DNA of 64,000 nucleotides from Frisingicoccus sp009929615 (GTDB lineage: Bacteria; Bacillota; Clostridia; Lachnospirales; Lachnospiraceae). The notes under the pieces were generated by a model. The model was not told where the DNA came from. It did no database searches and was given only the letters and a program-made list of their open reading frames with translations. The stretch covers positions 15,451 to 79,450 of the forward strand of contig JAQUXR010000010.1 in the NCBI GenBank assembly GCA_028692275.1, written 5' to 3'. Shown piece by piece: positions 42,262 to 50,216 of the stretch. The position numbers and the translations under genes are program-made. The number at the start of each line of letters is the position of its first letter. The stretch's first letter is position 1.

Positions 42262-44122
42262 ACAGCAAAAGAAAGTGCCGACCAGCACCGTAAAACGTCT
42301 TCTTTCCTATATTGGTCATTATAAACTCCGGTTTATTTTTGTATTAATTTGCATTTTAGTCAGTGCTTTAACAAGTGTTGCCGCATCCCTCTACCTGCAG
42401 ACATTAATTGACAGTTATATTACACCTCTGCTTCTTGAAGCTAATCCGGTGTTCGATAAACTTCTAAAATCTGTAGTCAGCATGGGCTGTATTTATCTGA
42501 TAGGTATTTTAGCGACTCTGCTTTATAACCGTATTATGGTTTCCATTGCCCAGGGTGTCTTAAAAGAAATCCGTGATACCATGTTTGCCCATATGCAGAC
42601 ACTGCCTATTAAATATTTTGATACTCATACTCATGGCGACATTATGAGTCATTACACCAATGATACCGACACACTCCGCCAGATGATTTCTCAAAGTGTC
42701 CCTCAGGTATTTTCCTCACTGATTACAGTGGTTTCCGTATTTTTTGCCATGCTCTCCGTTAATATATGGCTTACCCTTGTCGTCATCATTTTTGTAACCT
42801 TTATTTTGAAAATAACAAAATTCATTGCCAGCAAGAGCAGTACCTTTTTTATTCGCCAGCAGCGTTCGATTGGAAATATGAATGGCTATATTGAGGAAAT
42901 GATTAACGGCCAGAAAGTTATCAAAGTTTTCTGCCACGAAGAAGCGGCAAAAAATACCTTTGATGAGAAAAATGAAAATCTCTGCAGTGATGCCACTTCT
43001 GCTAATATGTTCGCCAATATTCTCATGCCTGTTATGATGAATCTTGGAAACCTGCAGTATGTATGTGTCGCCATTATCGGCGGTATTATGGCTATTAACG
43101 GCGTCAGCGGGCTGACCCTTGGAGCAATTGCTTCTTTCCTTCAGCTGACAAAATCCTTTAACCAGCCAATCAGCCAGATTTCCCAGCAGTTGAATGCTGT
43201 TATTATGGCACTTGCCGGTGCCGAACGAATCTTTAAATTAATGGATGAAACTTTCGAAACAGATGATGGTTTTGTCACACTGGTTAATGCCCGTTACATC
43301 GACGGCAAACTGGAAGAAACAGACCACCGTACCGGAATCTGGGCATGGAAATGTCCTCAGAAAGATGGAGCGGCCACCTATACAGAATTAAAAGGGGATG
43401 TCCGTTTCCATGATGTGGATTTTGGATACAATGAGAATAAAATTGTTCTTCACAATATCACCCTCTATGCTGAGCCTGGTGAAAAGGTTGCCTTCGTTGG
43501 TGCTACCGGTGCCGGCAAAACGACCATAACCAATCTGATTAACCGTTTTTATGACCTCGCTGATGGCAAGATTACCTATGATGGAATTAACATCAATAAT
43601 ATTCGAAAAGATGACTTACGCCGGTCTCTCGGTATTGTTCTTCAGGACGTAAACCTCTTTACAGGAACAGTTATGGATAACATCCGTTATGGTAATCTGG
43701 AGGCCCTCGATGAAGAATGTATTGCCGCAGCAAAACTGGCCAATGCAGACGGCTTTATCCGTCGTCTGCCTCAGGGCTATGACACAGTGCTCTCCGGTGA
43801 TGGTTCCGGCCTTTCCCAGGGACAGCGTCAGTTAATATCCATTGCCCGCGCTGCTGTTGGAGACCCTCCAGTTATGATTCTTGATGAAGCGACTTCTTCC
43901 ATTGATACCCGAACAGAGGCCATTGTACAGAAAGGCATGGACCGGCTGATGCTTGGACGAACCGTATTTGTCATTGCCCATCGCCTCTCCACTGTTCAGA
44001 ATTCCGATGTTATCATGGTTCTTGAACAGGGACGAATTATTGAACGTGGTCCACATAAAGATTTGATTGCACAAAAAGGTAAATACTATCAGTTATATAC
44101 CGGAGCTTTTGAATTAGAATAA
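42254..44122 (+). CDS. ABC exporter half-transporter B (catalytic half)
   Basis: A 622-aa partner of the preceding subunit with six N-terminal membrane segments, Walker A GATGAGKTT (about residue 416), signature LSQGQRQL (about 520, Q for the usual G), and Walker B MILDEATS with the catalytic Glu. An extra loop of about 50 residues (residues 333-382, near FVTLVNARYIDG) lies between the membrane and ATPase domains. With half A it forms a heterodimeric multidrug exporter of the BmrCD/EfrAB kind; the substrate is unknown. ATG 42254 is chosen over ATG 42245 because GGAG abuts the latter. Confidence 0.9.
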   Translation: MNKQQKKVPTSTVKRLLSYIGHYKLRFIFVLICILVSALTSVAASLYLQTLIDSYITPLLLEANPVFDKLLKSVVSMGCIYLIGILATLLYNRIMVSIAQGVLKEIRDTMFAHMQTLPIKYFDTHTHGDIMSHYTNDTDTLRQMISQSVPQVFSSLITVVSVFFAMLSVNIWLTLVVIIFVTFILKITKFIASKSSTFFIRQQRSIGNMNGYIEEMINGQKVIKVFCHEEAAKNTFDEKNENLCSDATSANMFANILMPVMMNLGNLQYVCVAIIGGIMAINGVSGLTLGAIASFLQLTKSFNQPISQISQQLNAVIMALAGAERIFKLMDETFETDDGFVTLVNARYIDGKLEETDHRTGIWAWKCPQKDGAATYTELKGDVRFHDVDFGYNENKIVLHNITLYAEPGEKVAFVGATGAGKTTITNLINRFYDLADGKITYDGININNIRKDDLRRSLGIVLQDVNLFTGTVMDNIRYGNLEALDEECIAAAKLANADGFIRRLPQGYDTVLSGDGSGLSQGQRQLISIARAAVGDPPVMILDEATSSIDTRTEAIVQKGMDRLMLGRTVFVIAHRLSTVQNSDVIMVLEQGRIIERGPHKDLIAQKGKYYQLYTGAFELE

Positions 44123-44126
44123 TTAC

Positions 44127-44179
44127 AAAAAGAGTAATCCCCTGCGGACTGTGAAATATCCGCGGGGATTACTCTTTTT
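44127..44179 (+). terminator. Strong terminator of the marR-exporter operon
   Basis: AAAAAGAGTAATCCCC and TCCGCGGGGATTACTC arms form a long stem with a ten-base loop, then TTTTT. The IS256-family element is inserted directly in the tail: the target duplication TTTTAGTT (44176-44183) includes part of the U-tract. Confidence 0.93.
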
Positions 44180-44262
44180 AGTTGAGTCTGTGAAAGTTTT
44201 TCTGTAAATACTGATACACGAGGTCTTCTATGATAAAATAAAATCATAGGAGGCCTTTTATT

Positions 44263-45555
44263 ATGGCAAGAAGAGAAAAGAAACCAGTACACAAAGTACA
44301 AATGACCAAGGGTAAGCGCAATATCATTCATCAGCTCCTTGAAGAGTATGATATTGAGACCGCGGAAGACATTCAGGATGCCCTCAAGGACCTGCTTGGC
44401 GGAACCATTAAGGAAATGATGGAAGCTGAAATGGATGACCACCTTGGATATGAGAAATCAGAACGCTCTGATAGTGATGACTACCGCAATGGTTACAAGT
44501 CCAAACGTGTCAACAGTAGCTATGGAAGCATGGATATCGACGTTCCCCAGGATCGTAAGTCAACCTTTGAACCTCAGGTGGTGAAGAAACGCCAAAAGGA
44601 CATTTCTGACATTGACCAGAAAATCATATCCATGTACGCAAAAGGAATGACTACACGTCAGATATCAGAGACCATGGAGGATATCTACGGATTTGAAGCG
44701 TCTGAGGGATTTATTTCAGATGTTACAGATAAGATCCTGCCACAGATTGAAGATTGGCAAAATCGCCCACTGGATGAGGTTTATCCTATCCTTTACATTG
44801 ATGCTATCCATTACTCAGTTCGTGATAATGGTGTGATACGGAAGCTGGCTGCCTATGTTATTCTTGGCATCAATGCCGAAGGAAAAAAGGAAGTCCTGAC
44901 CATCAATGTCGGTGAAAACGAGAGCTCCAAGTACTGGCTCTCTGTTCTCAACGAACTGAAAAATCGAGGGGTGAAAGATATCCTTATTATCTGTGCTGAC
45001 GGACTCAGCGGAATCAAGGAAGCCATAGCAACGGCATTTCCTAAGACAGAATATCAACGCTGTATCGTTCACCAGGTAAGAAACACCCTGAAATACGTAC
45101 CGGATAAAGACCGTAAAGCATTTGCCACAGATTTAAAGACCATTTATCATGCACCAGATGAAAAGAAAGCCCAGGAAGCATTGAAACGAGTCACGGAAAA
45201 ATGGACACCTAAATATCCAAACTCCATGAAACGCTGGCACGATAACTGGGATGCTATTTCGCCTATCTTTAAGTTTTCCGCACAGGTTAGAAAGGTTATC
45301 TACACCACGAATGCGATAGAAAGCCTCAATGCTACCTATCGCAAGCTGAACCGCCAGAGAAGCGTATTTCCAAGCGATACAGCACTGCTGAAAGCGTTAT
45401 ATCTTTCAACCTTTGAAGCAACGAAGAAATGGACCATGACTATCCGAAACTGGGGCCAGGTCTATGGTGAACTGAGCATCATGTATCCGGATCGGCTTCC
45501 CGGAATGAGAAATACTGTCTTGAGGAAAAGGCGGGAAATGCTCGCCTTCTCTTGA
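44263..45555 (+). CDS. IS256-family (Mutator-type) transposase
   Basis: A 430-aa DDE transposase. DDE acidic residues are visible in PILYIDAIHY (first Asp, about 172), IICADGLSGIKEA (second Asp, about 244) and NAIESLNATYRK (Glu, about 351). The family C-terminal segment with CIVHQVRNTL follows the second Asp. The ATG follows AGGAGG at the normal distance. No frameshift or stop is visible, so it should be active. Confidence 0.96.
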   Translation: MARREKKPVHKVQMTKGKRNIIHQLLEEYDIETAEDIQDALKDLLGGTIKEMMEAEMDDHLGYEKSERSDSDDYRNGYKSKRVNSSYGSMDIDVPQDRKSTFEPQVVKKRQKDISDIDQKIISMYAKGMTTRQISETMEDIYGFEASEGFISDVTDKILPQIEDWQNRPLDEVYPILYIDAIHYSVRDNGVIRKLAAYVILGINAEGKKEVLTINVGENESSKYWLSVLNELKNRGVKDILIICADGLSGIKEAIATAFPKTEYQRCIVHQVRNTLKYVPDKDRKAFATDLKTIYHAPDEKKAQEALKRVTEKWTPKYPNSMKRWHDNWDAISPIFKFSAQVRKVIYTTNAIESLNATYRKLNRQRSVFPSDTALLKALYLSTFEATKKWTMTIRNWGQVYGELSIMYPDRLPGMRNTVLRKRREMLAFS

Positions 45556-45589
45556 CATGCAAAGATATCTGAAGTATATATAAAACAAG

Positions 45590-45622
45590 AGCTGGAAGCT
45601 AATTCCTTAGCTTACCAGCTCA
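45590..45622 (+). terminator. Hairpin at the 3' end of the transposase gene
   Basis: GAGCTGGAAGCTAA and TTAGCTTACCAGCTC arms with a short loop lie 35 bases after the transposase stop. There is no U-run, so termination may be weak; it may limit transcription out of the IS. Confidence 0.45.
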
Positions 45623-45703
45623 ACACTTATCATAGAAGATCTGTATTTACAGACTTTTCTTCACACACTCTTTTAGTTTAAAAACGGCTTAGTTCTACAC
45701 TTC

Positions 45704-46705
45704 TTATGAAATCTTCCTCAGCTTATCATCGTGTGCTGCCACCAGAGGCTTCATTAGTTTTATATCCGAATCCATACGTTCATAGTCATCTACACCCTTC
45801 TGATATCGCTCAAAGGTTGTAAAATAGCAAGCCGAAATTTCATTCAATTGAGGTACAACGGTGTTCTCCAGACAAACGCCATATCGCAATACTACACCAT
45901 CTAAATTCAAAACAATACTTTCAACCGCCGACAACCTACCTTCCAAATCAAAAATCTTCTCTACACTTCTCTGTTGGCTCTCCTCCACTGCTTCTAACTT
46001 TCTTTCAGTACTTTCAATTCTTATCTCTACAGCTCTAAGTCTTGCTTCTATATTTCGTAATTCTCCAAACAGGGTATTCTGACCTGCCTCAACTGCATCC
46101 AGGCGTGTCTCAACTCTATCCAGCCGTTCTTCAATAGCATCCAGACGTTCTTCAACTACATCCAAACGTGCCTCTATCGCATCCAGGTGTTTATCTATAA
46201 TATCCAGATGGGCTTCAATCGCATCCAAACGTTCTTCAACTGCATCCAAACGTGCCTCAATTCTATCCAGACGTTCTTCAATAGCATCCAGACGTTTATC
46301 TATAATATCCAGATGGGCTTCAATCGCATCCAAACGTTCTTCAACTGCATCCAAACGTGCCTCAACTCTATCCAGTCGCTCTTCAATCGTATCCAGACGT
46401 TTATCTATAATATCCAGATGGGCTTCAATCGCATCCAAACGTTCTTCAACTGCATCCAAACGTGCCTCAACTCTATCCAGCCGTTCTTCAATAGCATCCA
46501 AACGTTCTTCAACTGCATCCAGGCGTGTCTCAATAACATCCAATCGTGCCTCAATGGCATCCATTCGTACCTCTATCGCATCGAGCCGCTCTTCAACTGC
46601 ATCCAGGCGTGCCTCAATCCCATCCATTCGCTCGTTCATATGTAAAAGCGTCGTGTTAATTGCTTTCAGTACCTCCATTATCTCCCCATATTGAGTATTT
46701 TCCAT
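45704..46705 (-). CDS. Long heptad-repeat coiled-coil protein
   Basis: 333 aa. Residues 26-207 are 26 back-to-back heptads of the form RLDAVEE/RLDAIEE, with Leu and Ile/Val at a and d positions. A 35-residue super-repeat (RLDRVEA, RLDAVEE, RLDAIEA, HLDIIDK, RLDxIEE) occurs three times. A C-terminal 125-residue part is less regular and lacks a known motif (FERYQKGVDDYERMD). There is no signal peptide or membrane segment. It should form a rod about 27 nm long. The role is unknown; it could be a scaffold. ATG 46705 follows GGGAGGATAAAG. An IS256 copy ends 33 bases after its stop. Confidence 0.85.
   Translation of the reverse strand: MENTQYGEIMEVLKAINTTLLHMNERMDGIEARLDAVEERLDAIEVRMDAIEARLDVIETRLDAVEERLDAIEERLDRVEARLDAVEERLDAIEAHLDIIDKRLDTIEERLDRVEARLDAVEERLDAIEAHLDIIDKRLDAIEERLDRIEARLDAVEERLDAIEAHLDIIDKHLDAIEARLDVVEERLDAIEERLDRVETRLDAVEAGQNTLFGELRNIEARLRAVEIRIESTERKLEAVEESQQRSVEKIFDLEGRLSAVESIVLNLDGVVLRYGVCLENTVVPQLNEISACYFTTFERYQKGVDDYERMDSDIKLMKPLVAAHDDKLRKIS
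45797..46640 (-). repeat. Internal 21-bp heptad and 105-bp higher-order DNA repeat
   Basis: Between about 46080 and 46640 the gene is built of 21-bp units such as GCATCCAAACGTTCTTCAAC and close variants (plus strand). A 105-bp block recurs near 46187, 46292 and 46397. The span given includes the less regular 5' part. Such repeats can expand or contract by slippage in units of 7 or 35 codons without loss of frame. Confidence 0.8.
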
Positions 46706-46831
46706 ACTTTATCCTCCCATTACATTAATTATCTTAACTCGTTAAATATTCGGAATCCGTTCTTTTGTAGTAACGTCATTATACCACTCCATTCCGCTAT
46801 TTTCTAGCATTTGCAACCCACAATCTATCGA

Positions 46832-46865
46832 CAAAAAAACCAGCAGACATCGAAATATCTGCTGG
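46832..46865 (-). terminator. Terminator after the GNAT gene
   Basis: CCAGCAGATAT and ATGTCTGCTGG arms around TTCG, followed by TTTTTTT on the minus strand. A stable UUCG tetraloop terminator, 15 bases after the GNAT stop. Confidence 0.93.
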
Positions 46866-46880
46866 CATATACTTTATTAT

Positions 46881-47372
46881 TTACAAAAGATGATAATGTG
46901 GAATAATATCCTGATACTCTCCATTTTTCATTAAGAATCCACCGGGTATAAGGCCTAGTTTGACAAACCCAAGTTTTTCATAAAGCTTCAATGCACTGTA
47001 ATTACTACTTACCACCGCATTAAACTGAAGTATTTTGTATCCCAGCTCTTTTCCTTTAGCCAGGCAATGTTTCACAAGTTGTTCCCCTAAATGATGGCCT
47101 CTCATATCTGCCAAAACTGCATAACTTGCATTACAGATATGACCACATCTTCCAATATTATTCGGATGAAGTATGTAAAGTCCGACAATACTGTTAGAAT
47201 CCTTGTCTACCGCTACTCCTGTAAAGGACTGGGAAGCAAAAAATTCCAATCCACTTTCCGCATCCAGACAGTCCATTTGCGGAAAAGCCACACCATCTTC
47301 CACAACCTGATTCCAGATGAAAATCATCTCTTTGATATCCTGTTTTGAGAATTCCCTAATTTCGACTTCCAC
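46881..47372 (-). CDS. GNAT-family N-acetyltransferase
   Basis: A 163-aa acetyltransferase with the acetyl-CoA motif A DMRGHHLGEQLVKHCL (about residues 89-104) and motif B SNYSALKLYEKLGFVKLG (about 123-140). The acceptor is unknown; these are often antibiotic, amino acid or protein N-acetyltransferases. GTG 47372 has TGGAG 8 bases upstream and begins just after the CoA-transferase stop; the extension to 47387 overlaps that gene. It is probably co-transcribed with the CoA-transferase. Confidence 0.82.
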   Translation of the reverse strand: MEVEIREFSKQDIKEMIFIWNQVVEDGVAFPQMDCLDAESGLEFFASQSFTGVAVDKDSNSIVGLYILHPNNIGRCGHICNASYAVLADMRGHHLGEQLVKHCLAKGKELGYKILQFNAVVSSNYSALKLYEKLGFVKLGLIPGGFLMKNGEYQDIIPHYHLL

Positions 47373-47374
47373 GA

Positions 47375-48715
47375 CTATTCTCCACACTCTTTTTCTATCA
47401 TCGTAAACTCATATGGCTCTAAAAAGCGTCTTTCGTATTCTTCCTTTAATTCTTTGCGAAACTTCGGATGAGCAATCTTAATCAATGCCCTTGCACGTTC
47501 TCTCAAAGTTCTTCCTTTGAGTAATGCAATACCATATTCCGTAACAATGTAATGAATATCATTTCTTGATGTAGTTACTGCTGCACCCTGGTCAAGAAAT
47601 GGCACAATACGGCTGACCGTTCCCTTCTTTGCAGTTGAAAGCATCGCTATAATACTTCTTCCGCCCTTGCTCATGGCTGCTCCACGGACGAAATCCACCT
47701 GTCCGCCGACACCACTAAACTGCTTCAGACCAATACTTTCACTGACAACCTGTCCCATAAGGTCTACCTGTATACAACTGTTTATCGATACAACATTATC
47801 GTTCTTCGCAATAATTGCCGGGTCATTAACGTAGTCCACCGGGTTCATGGAAATCTCCGGGTTATCATCGATAAAGTCATATAGTCTTCGGGTTCCCATA
47901 ACAAATGTAATAACACTTCGTCCTGGCTCTACCTGCTTCTTTTTATTATTAATAATACCGGCCAGCATCAAATCAATAATACCATCCGATGCCATCTCTG
48001 TATGAAGGCCCAAATTCTTCTTATCCCATAAAAATGGTACAACTGATTCTGGTATAGAACCAATACCCATCTGAAGACAGTCACCATCATTAATTAATGT
48101 TGAACAGTATTTCCCAATCTTATTCTCAAGAATACCAATATTTGCCGGCTGCATCTCCAGTATCGGCTCCGAATGTTCCACAATAAAATCAATATCACGC
48201 ACATGAATCAGGTTCCCACCAAAGGTTCGTGGCATATATTCATTAACCTGTGCGATAACAATCTTCGCACTGTCTGCCACTGGCTTTGTATAATCGCTGG
48301 AAGTTCCAAAGGAACAGAAACCGTGCTTGTCCGGGCTGCTGACCATAACAAGTGCCACATCAACCGGCAGCTCTGTTCTGAAAAATTTTGGTATCTCATG
48401 AAAGAATCCCGGACTATAGTTGGCCTGCCCCATGGATACTGCCTCTCTTGTACCATTTCCAAGGAAAAAACCATTAAAAATAAAATGGCCTTTCATCTCC
48501 GGGCGTGTGTACTTACCTTCACCAATGGAAACTAAATGGCAAATCTCCACATTCTCATACATCTCATAATTTTTTACAAGGGTATCAATAAGATATGTTG
48601 GCTCCCCTGCCGCATGTCCTGTAACTACTCTATCCCCACTTTTAATATAGCCGATGGCTTCCTCAGCCGAAACTACCTTTCCATTGTAAATTTCCTTCCA
48701 ATCCAATATATTCAT
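47375..48715 (-). CDS. Acetyl-CoA hydrolase/transferase family enzyme (butyrate/4-hydroxybutyrate CoA-transferase type)
   Basis: A 446-aa CoA-transferase, the usual size of butyryl-CoA:acetate and 4-hydroxybutyrate CoA-transferases. Motifs are LQMGIGSIPESV near residue 212, HTEMASDG with the family acidic residue, GVGGQVDFVRGA (about 338) and YIVTEYGIALLKGRT (about 400). It would transfer CoA between an acyl-CoA and acetate, and in an H2-forming gut anaerobe that may end butyrate formation. Substrate choice cannot be read with confidence, and no other butyrate genes are in the window. Confidence 0.82.
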   Translation of the reverse strand: MNILDWKEIYNGKVVSAEEAIGYIKSGDRVVTGHAAGEPTYLIDTLVKNYEMYENVEICHLVSIGEGKYTRPEMKGHFIFNGFFLGNGTREAVSMGQANYSPGFFHEIPKFFRTELPVDVALVMVSSPDKHGFCSFGTSSDYTKPVADSAKIVIAQVNEYMPRTFGGNLIHVRDIDFIVEHSEPILEMQPANIGILENKIGKYCSTLINDGDCLQMGIGSIPESVVPFLWDKKNLGLHTEMASDGIIDLMLAGIINNKKKQVEPGRSVITFVMGTRRLYDFIDDNPEISMNPVDYVNDPAIIAKNDNVVSINSCIQVDLMGQVVSESIGLKQFSGVGGQVDFVRGAAMSKGGRSIIAMLSTAKKGTVSRIVPFLDQGAAVTTSRNDIHYIVTEYGIALLKGRTLRERARALIKIAHPKFRKELKEEYERRFLEPYEFTMIEKECGE

Positions 48716-48777
48716 TCGCCTTCCCCTTTTACTTAATATTATATTTCACTTCGAAAACAAATTCAAGTTTATCGAGT

Positions 48778-48990
48778 TTACATAAACGGTTTTAAAAGGG
48801 TTCCGCAGAATACAACAAATGCAAACATGCCCACAGCAATAGCTGCAAAGATAAAAGCATTCTTCCGATTCTCTTTTTTGCTGTTGCTAATCATATCCTC
48901 TGCCATCGGAAATTTGCTGCAGCCACTGGAATTCTCTGAATTCTTGTCACCACAGCTATCGCTAAATTCACAATTTAAACAGTCTTTCAT
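48778..48990 (-). CDS. Small Cys-rich membrane protein
   Basis: A 70-aa protein with a Cys-rich N-terminus (CLNCEFSDSCGDKN...SGCSKFP: four Cys in the first 24 residues), a charged stretch SKKENRKN, and one hydrophobic helix (about residues 45-66). The Cys could bind Zn or an Fe-S cluster on the cytosolic side. I do not recognise a family. The ATG follows GGGGTGAGTTTGA; TCAAACT/AGTTTGA inverted repeats frame the site and could fold over it. It lies 44 bases after the aminotransferase gene and may be the last gene of the met operon. Confidence 0.6.
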   Translation of the reverse strand: MKDCLNCEFSDSCGDKNSENSSGCSKFPMAEDMISNSKKENRKNAFIFAAIAVGMFAFVVFCGTLLKPFM

Positions 48991-49033
48991 TCAAACTCAC
49001 CCCACTTCGTTAGTTTGAGTATAACACTGTTTT

Positions 49034-50200
49034 TTACCTAAGAACATCCTTTTTCTTCAACTGTTCTAAATTATTCAGAGCTTTCAGGAGAGTTTCATCC
49101 TGTTTTGCAAAATGAAAACGAATCAAATGATGCACATCTTCCTTAAAAAAACTGGACCCCGGAACAGCACCAACACCAACTTCCCTGGCAAGCCATTCAC
49201 AAAATTCCACATCATTCTTAACACCAAATTCCGAAACATCCATAAGAACATAATAGGCCCCCTGAGGCTCTGTAAAGTTAAAACCAAGGTTCTTCAGGCC
49301 GCCGGTGAAGAGGTCTTTCATATGGGTATAGTGGTCCTGCAAATCTTTATAGTAGTCATCCCCAAAATTCAAGCCCGTCACTGCCGCCTCCATCAGAGGA
49401 GCTGCTGCACCTACCGTAAGAAAATCATGGACTTTCTTCACCCGGTCAATAATTTCCGGTGAAGCAATGACATATCCCAGCCGCCATCCGGTAATAGAAT
49501 AAGTTTTGGACAGCGAGCTACATATAATAGTCCGCTCCCGCATTCCCGGCAGTGAGGCCAGATAAATATGTTTATTTGGTTCATAGATAATATGCTCATA
49601 CACCTCATCGGTAATAACATATGCGTCATATTTCTTAGCTAAACCTGCAATAATTTCCAGTTCCCGGCGATTAAAAACTTTTCCACAGGGATTTGATGGA
49701 TTACACAATATCATAATCCGTGCCCCCTGTTTAAAAGCATCTTCCAGTTTATCTGCATCAAAGGTAAACTCTGGCGGATTCAGCGGAACATAAATGGGTT
49801 CTGCTCCAGAAAGAATAGCATCTGCCCCGTAATTCTCATAGAAAGGAGAGAAAATAATAACTTTATCTCCTGGGTCTGCCAGTGCCATCATTGCCGCCAT
49901 CATCGCTTCTGTACTGCCACAGGTCACAACGATTTCTTTGTCTGCATCCACTGAAATACCAGAAAAATGAAACTGTTTCTTTGCCAGTACTTCTCTGAAA
50001 TTCTGTGCCCCCCAGGTCAATGCATACTGATGAGGTCCCTGGCCTGCCACCTCGGCCAGCCTCATTGTTATTGCCTCAGGTGGCTCAAAATCCGGAAAGC
50101 CCTGGGATAAATTTACTGCATCATATTTATTTGAAATCCGCGTCATTCGCCGGATAATCGAATCCGTAAAAACTTCTGTCCGTCTGCTTAATGCCTTCAT
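49034..50200 (-). CDS. Class I/II aminotransferase, YbdL/kynurenine-aminotransferase-like
   Basis: A 388-aa PLP aminotransferase. Recognisable stretches are NLSQGFPDFEPP (about 31-42), NPSNPCGKVF (Asn of the PLP site), TDEVYEHIIYEP, and the PLP Lys in SLSKTYSITGWRLGY (about 235). The end FCEWLAREVGVGAVPGSSFF and FHFAKQDETLLKA resemble E. coli YbdL, a methionine-preferring aminotransferase. It can probably interconvert methionine and 4-methylthio-2-oxobutyrate. It follows the GlcD-like oxidase by 16 bases in a methionine-importer operon, which supports that role; aromatic substrates are possible. Confidence 0.82.
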   Translation of the reverse strand: MKALSRRTEVFTDSIIRRMTRISNKYDAVNLSQGFPDFEPPEAITMRLAEVAGQGPHQYALTWGAQNFREVLAKKQFHFSGISVDADKEIVVTCGSTEAMMAAMMALADPGDKVIIFSPFYENYGADAILSGAEPIYVPLNPPEFTFDADKLEDAFKQGARIMILCNPSNPCGKVFNRRELEIIAGLAKKYDAYVITDEVYEHIIYEPNKHIYLASLPGMRERTIICSSLSKTYSITGWRLGYVIASPEIIDRVKKVHDFLTVGAAAPLMEAAVTGLNFGDDYYKDLQDHYTHMKDLFTGGLKNLGFNFTEPQGAYYVLMDVSEFGVKNDVEFCEWLAREVGVGAVPGSSFFKEDVHHLIRFHFAKQDETLLKALNNLEQLKKKDVLR

Positions 50201-50216
50201 ACTTTTACTCCAATCT

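Larger units (their letters stand above)
44184..45670 (+). mobile_element. Complete IS256-family insertion sequence
   Basis: 1487 bp with imperfect terminal inverted repeats (left GAGTCTGTGAA..CTGTAAATAC; right, inverted, GAGTGTGTGAA..CTGTAAATAC). Perfect 8-bp direct repeats TTTTAGTT flank it at 44176-44183 and 45671-45678, as expected of IS256 insertion. The transposase gene is intact, so the element may be active. It lies between the exporter terminator and the coiled-coil gene. Confidence 0.95.

Noticed and set aside
40510..44122. Possible lantibiotic or peptide exporter role for the two ABC halves
   Set aside because: No peptidase domain, no precursor peptide gene nearby, and a MarR regulator points to a small-molecule exporter.
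46187..46645. 152-codon open frame antisense to the coiled-coil gene (repeating FNxIQTFFN)
   Set aside because: It follows from the 21-bp periodicity of the coiled-coil gene read on the other strand; there is no ribosome site and no plausible protein pattern other than the repeat.
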